Positions 46,045-56,999 of a stretch of 64,000 nucleotides of DNA are shown one piece after another (positions within the stretch are counted from its first letter, which is position 1; each line of letters opens with the position of its first letter). The notes beneath the pieces are model-generated. The model did not search any database. It saw only the letters and a program-made list of their open reading frames with translations, and was not told the origin of the DNA. Source of the stretch: Anagrus nilaparvatae (taxonomy: Eukaryota; Arthropoda; Insecta; Hymenoptera; Mymaridae); contig JAKSXM010000145.1 of assembly GCA_022575985.1 (NCBI GenBank), positions 294,448-358,447 on the forward strand, in the 5' to 3' direction. The position numbers and the translations under genes are program-made.

Positions 46045-47890
46045 TTAATATACCGAATATTTCGTGGTCAATCTAAGTCATTTTGGCCCATAAGCGAAGG
46101 GTATCAATGATATTTTTTTTATTATACAAAAGTGATCTCCTCGTATAAAAGTAAGAGGAGTATAAAATATGTTATAAGACCGATAGGTGACCATAATTGT
46201 ATACTATTATGAACCCCTCCTGAACCCCTACCCAAATATGATAATTTTGCCTAACTAGCTTTTTTTTAGCTTGGTATCTAAGTATTGAGAAAAAAAAATG
46301 ATAAATTAAAAATTAATTGACTTAAATTACCTACATTAATCCATATAAATAATAAAATACTCTTTTGTATTTAATGTTTTAAAAATAAAAGGAAAATAAA
46401 AGCCAACATAAAAAACACGAAGAAGCAAATTAAGTAGAAAAACCAACATTATCAGAATTCTTTTCTTATTTCTAAAATGGTAAAAAAAGAGCATATATGT
46501 ATAGCAGAAAATTACACAACGTTCATATATTTACAAGATCGCTCACGCAATGTTAACATTCGCACGACTGTTCAATTTACTATATCTACATAAATTAGAA
46601 TCCGGAAGAAATTTTTATCATCTCTTCCCACATCTTTTTTTTTTTAAAGAAGAATATAAGGAAAGAAAAAAAAATTTTATAAATACATAAAGTTTCATAT
46701 ACACGTATAAAACTTCCTGTGCTTATAAAAATATTGAGAAAATTATTTAATTATATATGCATATTGACTTCCTTATGTAACGGATCATCCCTTACGATAT
46801 TTTATATTATAATTAAGATATCAAATTATGTTTTCTTTTCTTCCACGTATAAATACAGTAATATTATTATATTTTTAATTTCTTGTTTGTTTAAGTAATA
46901 TTATTCTTCTGATTAACAATTATATTCAATTTATGCTGCGTTTTAAAAGATAAAATATTTTTACTGTTATCTATAAGTGTTATTTCTTAGATTAAATAAT
47001 TTTTTGTAGATTATGTTTTGTAAATAGATATTGTTATTTAGAACACTTTTATTTTCAGAAATCGATTTATATTGACAATAGAATACAAATTTAATAAATC
47101 GATACCTATTTTATGATAAGAAAACTCTTAAAGGAGCATTAACCCATAATGCATTCAGTACGTTAATTTAAAAAAATTATTTTCTTTGATTGCATATTCA
47201 TGAATAAGCAAAATGTTTTAAACCGTTGTTTTTATGTATTTTCATGATGATAACGCACCTATTACTAATATATATTTTTTCTATAAATGAATTTTAATAT
47301 GAAAATAAAAAAAAAAAAGAAGTTTTAGTTAAGAACAATTTACGCTTGAGTTAAATGAATGATTCTCGCATGAATTCCGATCTCACGCGAATCTCACGAG
47401 ATAATTTAAATTTAATTTTTTTCTTAAAGCCACTAAAATTGTTTGATTTTTTATTATAAAAATTATATTCAGTTATGTCTAATCAATCATAACGATTTAA
47501 TGCTTAAACATATCAAAGAGCAAAAAAATATACATTATTTATGTTAACGATACAAATTTTATAATTTTATAATAAATTTTACACTTTTACATGTTTTATT
47601 TTTTAAATTGCGCTTGTTATATTTTACAAACGAGTCAAGCAAACCTTGTATCAGTTTATAAATAAATTGTTTTTCACTTAAGATAAATAATTAATTTTTG
47701 TAAAAAATATAAAATACACATACAGGTTGCTTTGCTTAAAACTTGAAGTAGAATATTTATTTTTAATAAATATAGTACTTCTGATTTTATTAGATGACTT
47801 AAACCACATAATATCAATACAAAAAAATTTTCTTTTACATATTTAACCTAAATAACTTATTGATAACCAATATCACTCTTTCTGTTCTTA
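46045..47890. other. AT-rich noncoding stretch, no gene seen
   Basis: Homopolymer-rich. A short repeat of tctcacgcga / tctcacgaga lies at 47379-47403. No gene is recognised. Confidence 0.45.
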
Positions 47891-47899
47891 ATCTCATCT

Positions 47900-48150
47900 A
47901 TTGAACCCCTGGAGTTTCATTCCATGCTGACCCTGATATATTTACTCATTTTTACTATCTATGCTCATCTTACAGCCATAAAATTTTTATAGGAGACCTT
48001 ATTGCAGACCTCCCTGCTGACAGCCCTAAAAAGTCGTTTCACTAAGAGCTTTACCAACGATCTCTTATTGAAAATTATTTATCATGGTGCTCCAAAAAAA
48101 ACCATACAAAACCATCTAAATAAGCTTTTTGAAAATTCAGATGTCTCAAC
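47900..48150 (+). mobile_element. Possible LINE endonuclease-domain relic
   Basis: The plus strand reads KIFIGDLIADLPADSP, then after a frame change NDLLLKIIYHGAPKKT. This resembles the [LI]-x-GDFNADL ... DL-x-LKI-x-x-HGATHHT block of CR1/Jockey-type apurinic endonucleases. The AT-rich flanks carry nothing else of the element. It is short, broken and tentative. Confidence 0.4.
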
Positions 48151-48760
48151 CAAAAAGGACTGGACTTAACTTTTGAACGCAAATAACCAAAAGCATTTAT
48201 CGAAAATCTCTTGTATGCTATTTTTTCTCCAATACCTTAATCGATACCTTAAATCCATCCATTAGCATCCGATACCTTAAACCTTCAAAAACTCTATACA
48301 GCCTTTGCGGTCACATCATAAAAAAAATTTAACCCATTTATACATCATATGTAATAAAAGTAATTTGTAACATGTAATAAAAATTTTACTTACTATAGTA
48401 AAAATACTCAATTACACTTTATTTCTTGTTTAAGAAATTAAGTAATTTATAATAAATAATATCATATCAGTAAGAATAGTTCAAACATTTCGTAAGTAAG
48501 TATTTGAACAATTTTTACTAAATTAATTTAATGAATATCATAATTTCATAATTTTATGTAAATATGTTAATATAACAATAAAAATAATCTATTACATAAT
48601 TAATAATATATTATACCATTGATGACTTTTTTTTTATTAATAATTCTAAAAAAAGACTAAATTTTATACAAATTTGAGTAAATATATAAAGTAAATTGAC
48701 AAATAATTTTCTTATCTAAATTACTCTATCATTAACTATTTTTAAGTACAAAATAAAAAA

Positions 48761-48945
48761 ATTTATAACCGGTTTGTGTAACTACACAACCGACGAGCAT
48801 GGAACATGTTCACTTATAACACTGATAATAAAGTATCTATTCAAAATATTCTAAGTCCATTTTACCCCCCCCCCCTTCTAAAAACGTCAATTTTTCACAC
48901 CCCCTAGCAAGCTAAACTTTTTCGAATACCCTATCTGGTACTTTT
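48761..48945. repeat. AACCGG/GGAACATGTTC repeat family, one-ended copy
   Basis: It begins atttataaccggtttgtgta, then agcatggaacatgttcac, as at 36428. It then has a C run and ttctaaaaacgtcaatttttc units. The second family terminus is missing; sequence passes directly into the 20 bp minisatellite at 48930. Confidence 0.65.
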
Positions 48946-49120
48946 GGGCCAATTTGTTTCTTTTGGGACAAACTGGCACTTTTGGCAAATCTGGTATTTT
49001 TGGGCCAGTTTGGTATTTTTGAGCCAATTTGTTACTTTCGGGCTAATCTGGTACTTTTGGGTCAATTTGGTACTTTTGGGTCAAACTGGTACTTTTAGGC
49101 CAATCTGGTAATAGTTCAAC
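48930..49120. repeat. Minisatellite, about 19-20 bp unit, about 9-10 copies
   Basis: The unit is close to ctggtacttttgggccaatt, head to tail, with substitutions between copies (tggcacttttggcaaat, tggtatttttgagccaatt). It sits where the right end of the neighbouring repeat would be, so it may have grown from that element. Confidence 0.8.
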
Positions 49121-49591
49121 CACTGTCCCGTGAACTATTTGGGTCAAAATAAACAAAATACACCTTTTAGGCCAATATTGAACCATCTTCACAATACCTC
49201 AATCACTCTACTCAAGCCCCGTAAAGGGTGAAGAGTAATGTCATGTCCATTGTTCAGTGTTTACAATAAAAAAAGGTAATATAATCGTCTAATATAATAT
49301 TAGTCCGTAAAGACCGATAAATACAATTTATCATACATATTTTTGCTTGTAAATTTATAAATTTGAATAATGAAGGTCCGCCCCGTATAATGACCCGAAT
49401 AGAGTGTACTGTTAACGTTAATGTAATTAAATAAAAAACAAATTAAAGTTTATTTATTAGAATATTTATGTTATTTTTTTTATTTAATTTGTATTATAAA
49501 ATTTATTGATTAAAAATTTAAATTATATTATTGCAGAGAATGTTTAATATCGCGATATATGATAATGAATGAATTAGAAATTAATTAAAAG

Positions 49592-49656
49592 GTGCCCAAA
49601 TGCACCATGCCCAATTGTGGAAAGCCCAAATGTACCATACCCAAATGAACCATGTC
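49592..49656. repeat. Short degenerate tandem repeat (cccaaatg-accatg)
   Basis: About four imperfect units of roughly 16 bp (gcccaaatgcaccat, gcccaattgtggaaa, gcccaaatgtaccat, acccaaatgaaccat) lie just left of the Ginger-like element. Confidence 0.55.
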
Positions 49657-50018
49657 GGCGGCAGCGTTTAGAATTTTATAATATATATATGTCGCAGTGA
49701 AGTAGAGAAATCCGTGATTTTATCGTAATAATGGAAGTTTCGATTGCCTACTTCCCTAAAATTTTTAGTGAAGTAGACGAAAATTATAGCTGTTGTCTAC
49801 TACACCGATAGCCTTTAGGGAAGTAGACGAATCGTCTACTTCACTGATATAAACTCAGTGCAGTAAACTAATTTAATTTATTTGTCTACTTCACGGATGG
49901 CTCTTAGGGAAGTAAAGAACAAAGAGAGTTTAGCATAAATTTTTGCTCTGAGACTTTTCCTCCTCTAGATGAAGGTAATAAAGTTACTGTAACAGTACCA
50001 TCAGTTGAAAGACATAGT

Positions 50019-50888
50019 ATAACCCACCGGAAATGTACTCCATTCTAGAATTAACCATTTAACTTTTGACACATGTTTTGGCCACAAACTTTTTGAAATC
50101 GTTTTAGTTTGACACGAAATATAAAAATTATAATCAAGGTTTGACACAAAATATTTTGACCAAAAATAACTTTCACGCGAATATGTTTGTTATTGATTTT
50201 CATACTAATAATATGAATACCAGTAATCTCCACCACAAGAAAACTGAAAAAAAATTAAAATATAAAGTTTTTTTCTTCATAAAACAATAATTAACACATA
50301 AATTTTTGACACCAATAAATCTTTTGAATTCATTTTGATCACCAAGAATAACACATTAAAATATTACGTGGTTGAAAGAAATTTTTAGAAAGATTTATTG
50401 GTGTCAAAAATTTAAGTGTTAAATATTCTCGAATGTTAAAAAAATTTTACAATTTAATTTGTATGCAATTTTCTTGTGGCAAAGATACTGGTGGTCATAT
50501 TATTGGTGTGAAAATCCATAACAAAAATTTTTGTGTGAAAAATATTTCTGGTCAAAACATTTTGTGGCAAACCTTGATTATAAATTTTATAATTCGTTTT
50601 TAAAAAGATTTTAGTAGGAATTTATTATGAATAATAAATGCGATCTTTTTGGAACAAGATATTTCTTTAATGTTTTTACATCGACGTTTCGGAGATCTGT
50701 GTCTCCCTTTAAATTCCTACTAAAATCTTTTTAATATTTGGAACGACAACAGTATTTATACTGTTTAAATCATCTTATAATTTTATAATTCGTGTTAAAA
50801 CAAGACGAGGTGAAAAAAATTGTGGCGAAACCTTGTGTCAAAACTTAAATGGTTAATTCTAAATTGGAGTAATTTTTCGGTGGGGTAT
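50019..50888. mobile_element. Foldback element nested in the Ginger-like element
   Basis: The ends are (TATA)acccaccggaaatgtactcc and the near-inverse ggagtaatttttcggtggggTATA, giving a possible TATA or TA duplication. Pairing runs on through aattaaccatttaacttttgacac. Inside are further inverted pairs: about 50060-50270 with 50440-50590 (many ttgacacaaa / ttgtggcaaa motifs), and about 50600-50733 (gattttagtaggaattta and its inverse). It is noncoding and interrupts the region before the integrase tail. Confidence 0.7.
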
Positions 50889-50902
50889 ACTCTATCTTCC
50901 TA

Positions 50903-51256
50903 GTTGACCGTGGGCCATTAGATTTTTCCAACGTACGAGTTGTTTAGTATTGGACAAAAAGAATGATTTATAATAAATCGGAAAAAAACGGTATCATAAA
51001 CGGATATTTTCCGAGAACCTATTTACATTAATGTAAACCAAAGCTAATTCAAATTTCCGAAGTGCCTAAGGATGTTTGAATTCCTTTACGTGAAGCTACT
51101 ACTCAACAATTTATGACTTGTGCACAAGGCTTCCGCAAATGCAACTATAAATCAGCCAAAAAATTATGCAGCACTAATAGTTGCAAATGTTTTAAGTCAG
51201 GAATCCCGTGCAATTTTCGATGTCATACAGGACTTTCATGTCTTAATAATAAATAA
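50903..51256 (+). pseudogene. C-terminal tail of an integrase-like (Ginger/KRBA2-type) transposase
   Basis: One continuous plus-strand frame with three in-frame stops reads VDRGPLDFSNVRVV, then KNGIINGYFPRTYL, then ISEVPKDV and IPLREATTQQ. It ends in a cysteine cluster CNYKSAKKLCSTNSCKCFKS, then GIPCNFRCHTGLSCLNNK and a natural stop. This order (a VDRG step, a short linker, and a C-x-C-rich tail with CKC-x(5)-C-x3-CH-x4-C) is what I know from insect proteins annotated as KRAB-A domain-containing protein 2-like, which carry a retroviral-type integrase core. The catalytic core itself is missing. It lies inside inverted repeats with Ginger-type ends, supporting the assignment. The gene is dead. 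Confidence 0.65.
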
Positions 51257-51659
51257 AATTTAAAAAAAAATGTAAATGACAATGTTTAATAAGGAATGTT
51301 TATATAAATTAAAAATTGTAACTCTCTTTTTTGCAATAATTTTTTATTATATAATATAATATATAAGGCATAAACACTAAATTCTCTTTGTTCCTTACTT
51401 CCCTAAGAGCCATCCGTGAAGTAGACAAATAAAATAAATTATTTTACTCCACTGAGTTTATATTAGTGAAGTAGACGATTCAGCTACTTCCCTAAAAGCT
51501 ATCGGTGTAGTAAACAACAGCTATAATTTTCGTCTACTTTACTAAAAATTTTAGGGAAGTAGGCGATCGAAACTTTCATTAGTCTACTACGTACGGTTTA
51601 GTTAAATCACTAGGGATTTGTCCAAATCACGGATTTCTCTACTTCACTACGACATATAT

Positions 51660-52600
51660 ATATAGGTGGTCATAAGTATAAAATTCTTTTTACAACTTTT
51701 TTTCTAATTTAAGAATAAAATCTAAGTTGAATCTTTTTTTATTAATTTTTTTTCCACTCTCCAGATTTTGGCAGTATGAAGTTTTAGATTTCTAATTTGC
51801 TTGAAAACACATTTGGTAAGTTAATTTAAGTATTTTTTTGTCTGTTTTAATATCTTATAATTTTAGTAGTAATTTATCATTTTATTACAGATTTTTTTAG
51901 TGTTTGGATGTTGACGCGAGGTTGATCCTAGGTGATTGAACTCCAGAAAAAGTACTAGACCTAGTTTTATGCTGTAAAACGTTCATGTTGTCCAGAAGTT
52001 AAAGGTTTTCAAGTGGAAGTAAATTCTAAGTGAACATGCTCCATTTTCGTTGATTGTGTGAACACACAAAACGGTTAGAATTTTTTTTTCTAGTGCCTAA
52101 AATAATTATTTTTATTATCTTTAATTTATGGACATGTGATAATTACCTGATTGACGCTACCACGAAGGACGGTTTCAAAAATTTAACCGAAAGGTTAAAA
52201 AAAATTAATTTTTGACCAAAAAAGTACATGGGTACCATTTTGTCCGCCTAAAGGTGCAAAATAAGCGTATTAATAATAAAATTGCTTGTTCAAAACACCA
52301 TAAAATATTGTATCTACGATAATAGTTTGAAAAAGAAAAATTAAAAATGTAAATTTACACTTAATTTAATAAATTTTTATTCAATATTTTATCTAGGATA
52401 TATTTATTCATTTATTGATAATTAATCTATGTTATCATTTTATAAATATTGTCGAATAAGTTTAAGTATCTTTTACGACCCTCTTATAAAATTATTTTAT
52501 AATATTTGATATAATTTATTCTATAATTATATAATTTATTATATCAAATTACTTTAGCTCAAAATTTTATAAATACCTATCGTGAAATAATTTTTATCTA
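51660..52600. other. AT-rich noncoding stretch upstream of the four-exon secreted-protein gene
   Basis: This contains a fragment of the AACCGG family (52028-52090, inverse orientation: gtgaacatgctccattttcg, then cacacaaaacggtta). The promoter of the next gene should lie at the right edge. Confidence 0.5.
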
Positions 52601-52662
52601 TTTATATTCGGTGTGACATAAAAGTAACAGTTCAATATTGAATATTATAGTTAATAAAGAAA

Positions 52663-53032
52663 ATGTCTTCGTTTAAAATTATGGATTTACTATTCAAAAT
52701 TTATTTTTTTCATTATGTAAGTAAATTAAAATATATAATTTTAAAAAATAATTTATTAATTATTTTTCTGAGGATATAATGTTTTAACGAAAATTATAGC
52801 AACGGTTCTATTGCATTAATTTTCACATTGGAAATTTTTTTTTTAAGAAAAATTTTACAATAAAAATTTTTTTTCGACCTTGTTGGACCAATAATAAATC
52901 ATTTCGATTTATAACTATAACGAATATTAAGTGTGATTTTCGTACTGATGAAGCTTGGTCACACTTAAGAAAGCTGAAATAACCAATTTTTGCAAAATTT
53001 TTTTTTGGTAATTTTCATAATTTCAATTTTTA

Positions 53033-53074
<42 letters not shown>

Positions 53075-55405
53075 TTTTTATTTTCATTTTTTCTAAATTT
53101 TAAATTCAAATTTTCAATAAAAAAGTCGCTTTGGTGAATAACAAACTACTGGGTACGTTAATTCAAAGAGATATAGATTATATCCACGTATCACAATGTG
53201 AGTTTATAGTTATAAATCGAAATGATTTATTATTGGTCCAACAAGGTCGGAAAAAAAAAAAAATTTTTATTATAAATTTTATAATTGGACGTATCAAATC
53301 TTAAAATTAAAAATTTTACTGTAAAAATTTAGTTCGAGTTTCTTCATGTACAAAAACATCTATTTTTATATATATAATTGTTTTATATTGAATTATTTAC
53401 ATTATGTCCTTGACGTAAAAAAAATTGCTCATATTTACTGTGTGAATTTTTAAACGGTATACCACCTTATACTAATGTAATAAAATGAAAATTTTTCAGC
53501 TAATAAGATCTCTAAGTTCGTGAATAGTTCATTTTTATTTCTCATTATAAAAAATAACGAAAATTAATTTCATATTTATAGAAATTTGGTAAACTTTTGA
53601 AGAGTATAAACATTTAAATCATCCTTATTAAAACATTAATTTTTATGGACCAATTTGATGTATCAATTTTTAATTTTCATTTGACTTGAAAAAGTCCGTT
53701 TGCCGCAGAAATTTCTTTTTATTATTATTTTGTAACATTAATAGTCTGATTTCCGTCGTTTTTTCGAAATTCTCGTTTTACCCCTTTTCACCTCTATTTT
53801 CCAGGTATATAGAGGGGCGGTAGGTCAAAAATAATTGCAGATTTGGAAAGATCATAATTTTTTTACACATAAAGAACGATTTTTAGGCTTCTATCTATTG
53901 AAAATCTTAATATTTTCATCGAGTGCCCGTAAACTTCCGCTTGGGCGTTAATGGGTTAATAATTACTGTGAATCGTAAAAAAAAAAGAAGTCACAAAATT
54001 TTCAAAGACCAAAAATTATTAAGCGATTTTTTTTTATGAAATAGCATAACGGCATTACAGAGTGTCTTGCATTTGAAATTTTATAATTTGGTCACATTTT
54101 ATTATTTTTAATATTTTTATCTGTTTTTCTTTGATTTAGTATTTTACCTTTAAAATTTTAGTTATTACAAGCAGTGTCAGCTAATAATAGAGGAAATGTT
54201 GTTCCTAGTAATATAGTGTTGCCAAGTTTAGAAGATTTAACCAAAGATTATAACTCATTACTTTCTGAAGCAAGATTTGTTAACGAAAATAGTGACCTTC
54301 AAATAGCAATTTTTCCTGCAAATTCAGAAAAACTTCTGTTTGATTCAGAAACCCATGTTACTAGCGCCTTTAATAATATACTCGAAAAAGTAAGTATTAG
54401 AAAAATTGAAGGCGTTAAGGGATAATATTTTTGATAGAAAATAAAAATACATTAACTATTAATAAAGGTACATAATCCATAAAAAAATGTTATATTTAAC
54501 TTGAATAATAGTAAATTTAAAAAAATCTGCTAGTTTAACTTTGTTTAGCAAGAGAACGTGATTCATTATAACATTGAACATAAAATATTTGAATGTTAAA
54601 TAATTTAAATTAATAATTTAAACAAATTTATTGGTGTGAATTTTTTATAATTGAACAAATAAATTTAATTATTTTAGTTGGAGAAAGAATATGAGGAAAC
54701 AGAAATTAATGCGCTAAATCAGCAAATTGATGTAAGTTTGTGTAAAAAATCATTAGATAGTCGCCTAAAAGGTTTAAAAACCAAAACAACAGATTGTGCA
54801 GAAAAAAAATTATTAGAAATTTTCAATACAGTTGGAGAACTCAAAGAAAATTTAAATAAATTATTAACAAAAATTACACATAAGCGAGACGAAATCATAA
54901 AATGTGCTGATGATTTTTGCAAGTATCTGGTTCGTATAAACAATTTTTTTTATAGTAATAAATGAATAAATGAAAAAAAATAGAAAAAATATGCATGATA
55001 TAAAAAATTTTGTATTACATAAAAATCAAAAAAACTCTTAAAATTCCACTTTTTACCTTCTTTTTAGATCAGTTACTCTAAGAATTACTGATAACTAATT
55101 AATTTAAGAAATTGTTTTGTATTTATATTCTTTTATTTTAAAAATTTTAAATCTATAAACTAATGATAAGATTTTTTTTGCTTTCTTAGGGTGTTACAGA
55201 AAAAATTAAATATGAAGAAGAAGTTCAAGAAATTTCAACAAAATTAAATTACTATAACATTTATGATAATTTATTTGACAATATTCGAAACTGTTATCCT
55301 TTAAATGAATTTATTACATTTGCTGGCAATAAACATAAGATTGCCGATAGAATTAAAAAATGTATTGAAAAAAGGATTTCAGGGTCGTCCAAAAATAAAG
55401 CTTAA
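52663..55405 (+). CDS. Small secreted cysteine-containing protein of unknown family, four exons
   Basis: Exons: 52663-52716, 54162-54389, 54678-54929, 55190-55405. All three introns are phase 0; the joined frame is 249 residues. Exon 1 plus the start of exon 2 form a signal peptide (MSSFKIMDLLFKIYFFHY, then LLQAVSA). Exon 3 (KEYEETEINALNQQIDVSL ... KITHKRDEIIKCADDFCKYL) and exon 4 (VTEKIKYEEEVQEISTKLNY ... HKIADRIKKCIEKRISGSS) are strongly helical and charged. Six cysteines are LC, DC, KC, FC, NC and KC, all in exons 3 and 4, so disulfide bonding is likely. The exon 3 donor ctg/gttcgt is weak. A strong in-frame donor (gat/gtaagt, exon ending 54731) would give a 183-residue form lacking residues 113-178. 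I recognise no family. The layout (signal peptide split by the first intron, phase-0 small exons) resembles rapidly evolving insect effector or secreted gland proteins, by inference only. Confidence 0.72.
52853..53276. mobile_element. Foldback element with a 35-nt poly(T) in its loop, in intron 1
   Basis: Arms of about 68 bp (acaataaaaattttttttcg through aaatcatttcgatttataac) pair with 53204-53272. The loop holds a pure T tract at about 53038-53072. The element lies in the first intron of the four-exon secreted-protein gene and accounts for part of its unusual length (about 1.4 kb). Confidence 0.75.
53690..53960. repeat. Interspersed repeat ending TTAACCCATTA (inverse), copy 2
   Basis: This is an inverted counterpart of 11908-12150, also ending at cttgggcgttaatgggttaa. 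It lies in intron 1 of the four-exon secreted-protein gene. Sequence identity is high enough to align by eye but with many substitutions. Confidence 0.7.
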
Positions 55406-55500
55406 ATTAAATTTTCTTATAAATGCATAATTAACGAGATCTTTAAATTATATTCTTATAAGTTTTCTTTTATAAAACATAATAATAATTTATAATATTT

Positions 55501-55883
55501 AGGGGCAGTGCAGGTTAAAATCCGACTTCTTTGAAAAAACCTAATTTTCAAAAAATGTTAACAAAAAATTGAAAATCCAAAAAAATGGCAACATTACCAA
55601 GACTTTGGCGGATTCAAAACTGTGGGTTTGGGTCTTTTTATAATATGTTTGCTCGGAGAATTTTTTCTTTAAAAAATTAAAAATTAAAAATTAAGGATAA
55701 ATTTTAAAAGAAAAAATTCTCCGAGCAAACATATTAGATAGATTAAAAAGACCCAAACCCATAGTTTTGAATCCGCCAAAGTCTTGGCAATGTTGCCATT
55801 TTCTTGGATTTTCAATTTTTTGTTAACATTTTCTGAAAATTAGGTTTTTTCAAAAAAGTTTGATTTTCACCTGCACTGCCCCT
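55501..55883. mobile_element. Foldback element, 383 bp
   Basis: The left arm begins aggggcagtgcaggttaaaa and includes tggcaacattaccaagactt and tttgctcggagaattttttc. The right arm is its near-perfect inverse, ending acctgcactgcccct. The loop near 55670-55710 is A/T only. It starts about 95 bp after the stop of the four-exon gene and could fall in its 3' transcript. Confidence 0.85.
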
Positions 55884-56212
55884 TAAGGCCAAAGAAATAT
55901 TTTTCAGGGTATTCAATTTTTTTAGAGTTCCACGATGGTTACATAACCAAACATATTCCTGAAAACAATACACCGCGCATGCGCATAAGATCTAAATGTT
56001 CGATAAAATATCCTTGTACTACACATTAAACAACGATACATTTACTTAATCAGTCTCCAGGAGATAAACATTTAAATACCTTCAACTTGTAAAAAATCCA
56101 TGCATCATATGCAGTTATCTTAACAAAAAAATTCAAAAATTTTTACATAATAAGACGCAATTTGTTAGAAGTGCCTATAGTTATAATTTATATTAAAGCA
56201 GACCTAAATTTG

Positions 56213-56869
56213 GAGTTTTAAGAAAAACTTTGCTCCCCGGGTTTTTTCGTGAACTTTTGGTCATAAAAAGTCCCCAACTCCAAGGTTTTTGCATTTGCTT
56301 TTCATAAACGCGTGCCTGTAAAAAACCGAATTTTCTGATTTAAATAACATGAAAATTCAGACTTTTCAGCTTTCTAATTTTTTAAAAAGCTTGCAGATCA
56401 GAATGTTTGGAAAAACTGTTAATCGTTGGAGAGTACTATTTAAATGTATAAAAAATGATACCCAACATATATCAAGTAGCCAAAAAAAATACTTTTAAAG
56501 TAATTTTACCGATAATAAACGTAAAAAAAATACTCAATTTAAATTACATGAAACCATGGGGATTTTTTTACGTTTAATACCGGTAAAATCGCTTTAAAAA
56601 TATTTTTTTGGCTACTTGAGGTTAGGTATCGTTTTTTATATATTTAAATAGTACTTTCTATTGATTAGCAGCTTTTCAAAAAATTCTGCAAGCTTTGTAA
56701 AAAATTAAAAAGCTGAAAAGTCTAAATTCCCATGTTATTTTAATGGGAAAATTGAGGTGCTTACAGGCACTCGTTTTTGAAAAGCAAAAGTAAAATTCTT
56801 GGAGCTGGGGACTTTTTATGACCAAAAGTTCACGAAAAAATCCGGGGAGCAAAGTTTTTCTTAAAACTC
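56213..56869. mobile_element. Foldback element, 657 bp
   Basis: The arms of about 320 bp start gagttttaagaaaaactttg and ctcccc-gg, run through gtgaacttttggtcataaaa, cttttcagctttctaatttt and tggctacttga, and meet near 56541. It is noncoding, and the arms differ at scattered bases. I see no target duplication. Confidence 0.85.
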
Positions 56870-56999
56870 TTATAACATATTATTTAATCAGTAAAAATTG
56901 TTCAAATACTTACGAAATATTTAATTCAAAAATATAATTCAATAAATTATAATTTTATTTAAATATTGTATTGATGGTGATAATGAAATTAAAATAAAA

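Larger units (their letters stand above)
49690..51654. mobile_element. Ginger-like DNA transposon, decayed, with nested insertion
   Basis: The termini are TGTCGCAGTGAAGTAGAGAA and the inverse ...CACTACGACA, matching the TGTNR..YNACA ends known for Ginger-type transposons. The inverted arms are about 230-260 bp (49690-49915 and about 51395-51654) and each is packed with gaagtaga / tctacttc motifs in both orientations, like subterminal transposase-binding arrays. TATA flanks both ends, compatible with a 4 bp duplication but uninformative in an AT microsatellite. The interior retains the tail of an integrase-like transposase (50903-51256) and a separate palindromic element (50019-50888). It is not autonomous now. 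Confidence 0.7.

Noticed and set aside
45928..46110. 60-codon frame as a small protein
   Set aside because: Most of it is the two arms of a 100 bp foldback.
48930..49120. CRISPR-like array
   Set aside because: Units are directly contiguous with no spacers and the DNA is eukaryotic. It is a minisatellite.
52663..55405. Assignment of the four-exon secreted gene to the aphid BICYCLE family
   Set aside because: It shares the small-exon secreted layout, but I see no pair of C-x-Y-x-C-type motifs, so the name is not justified.
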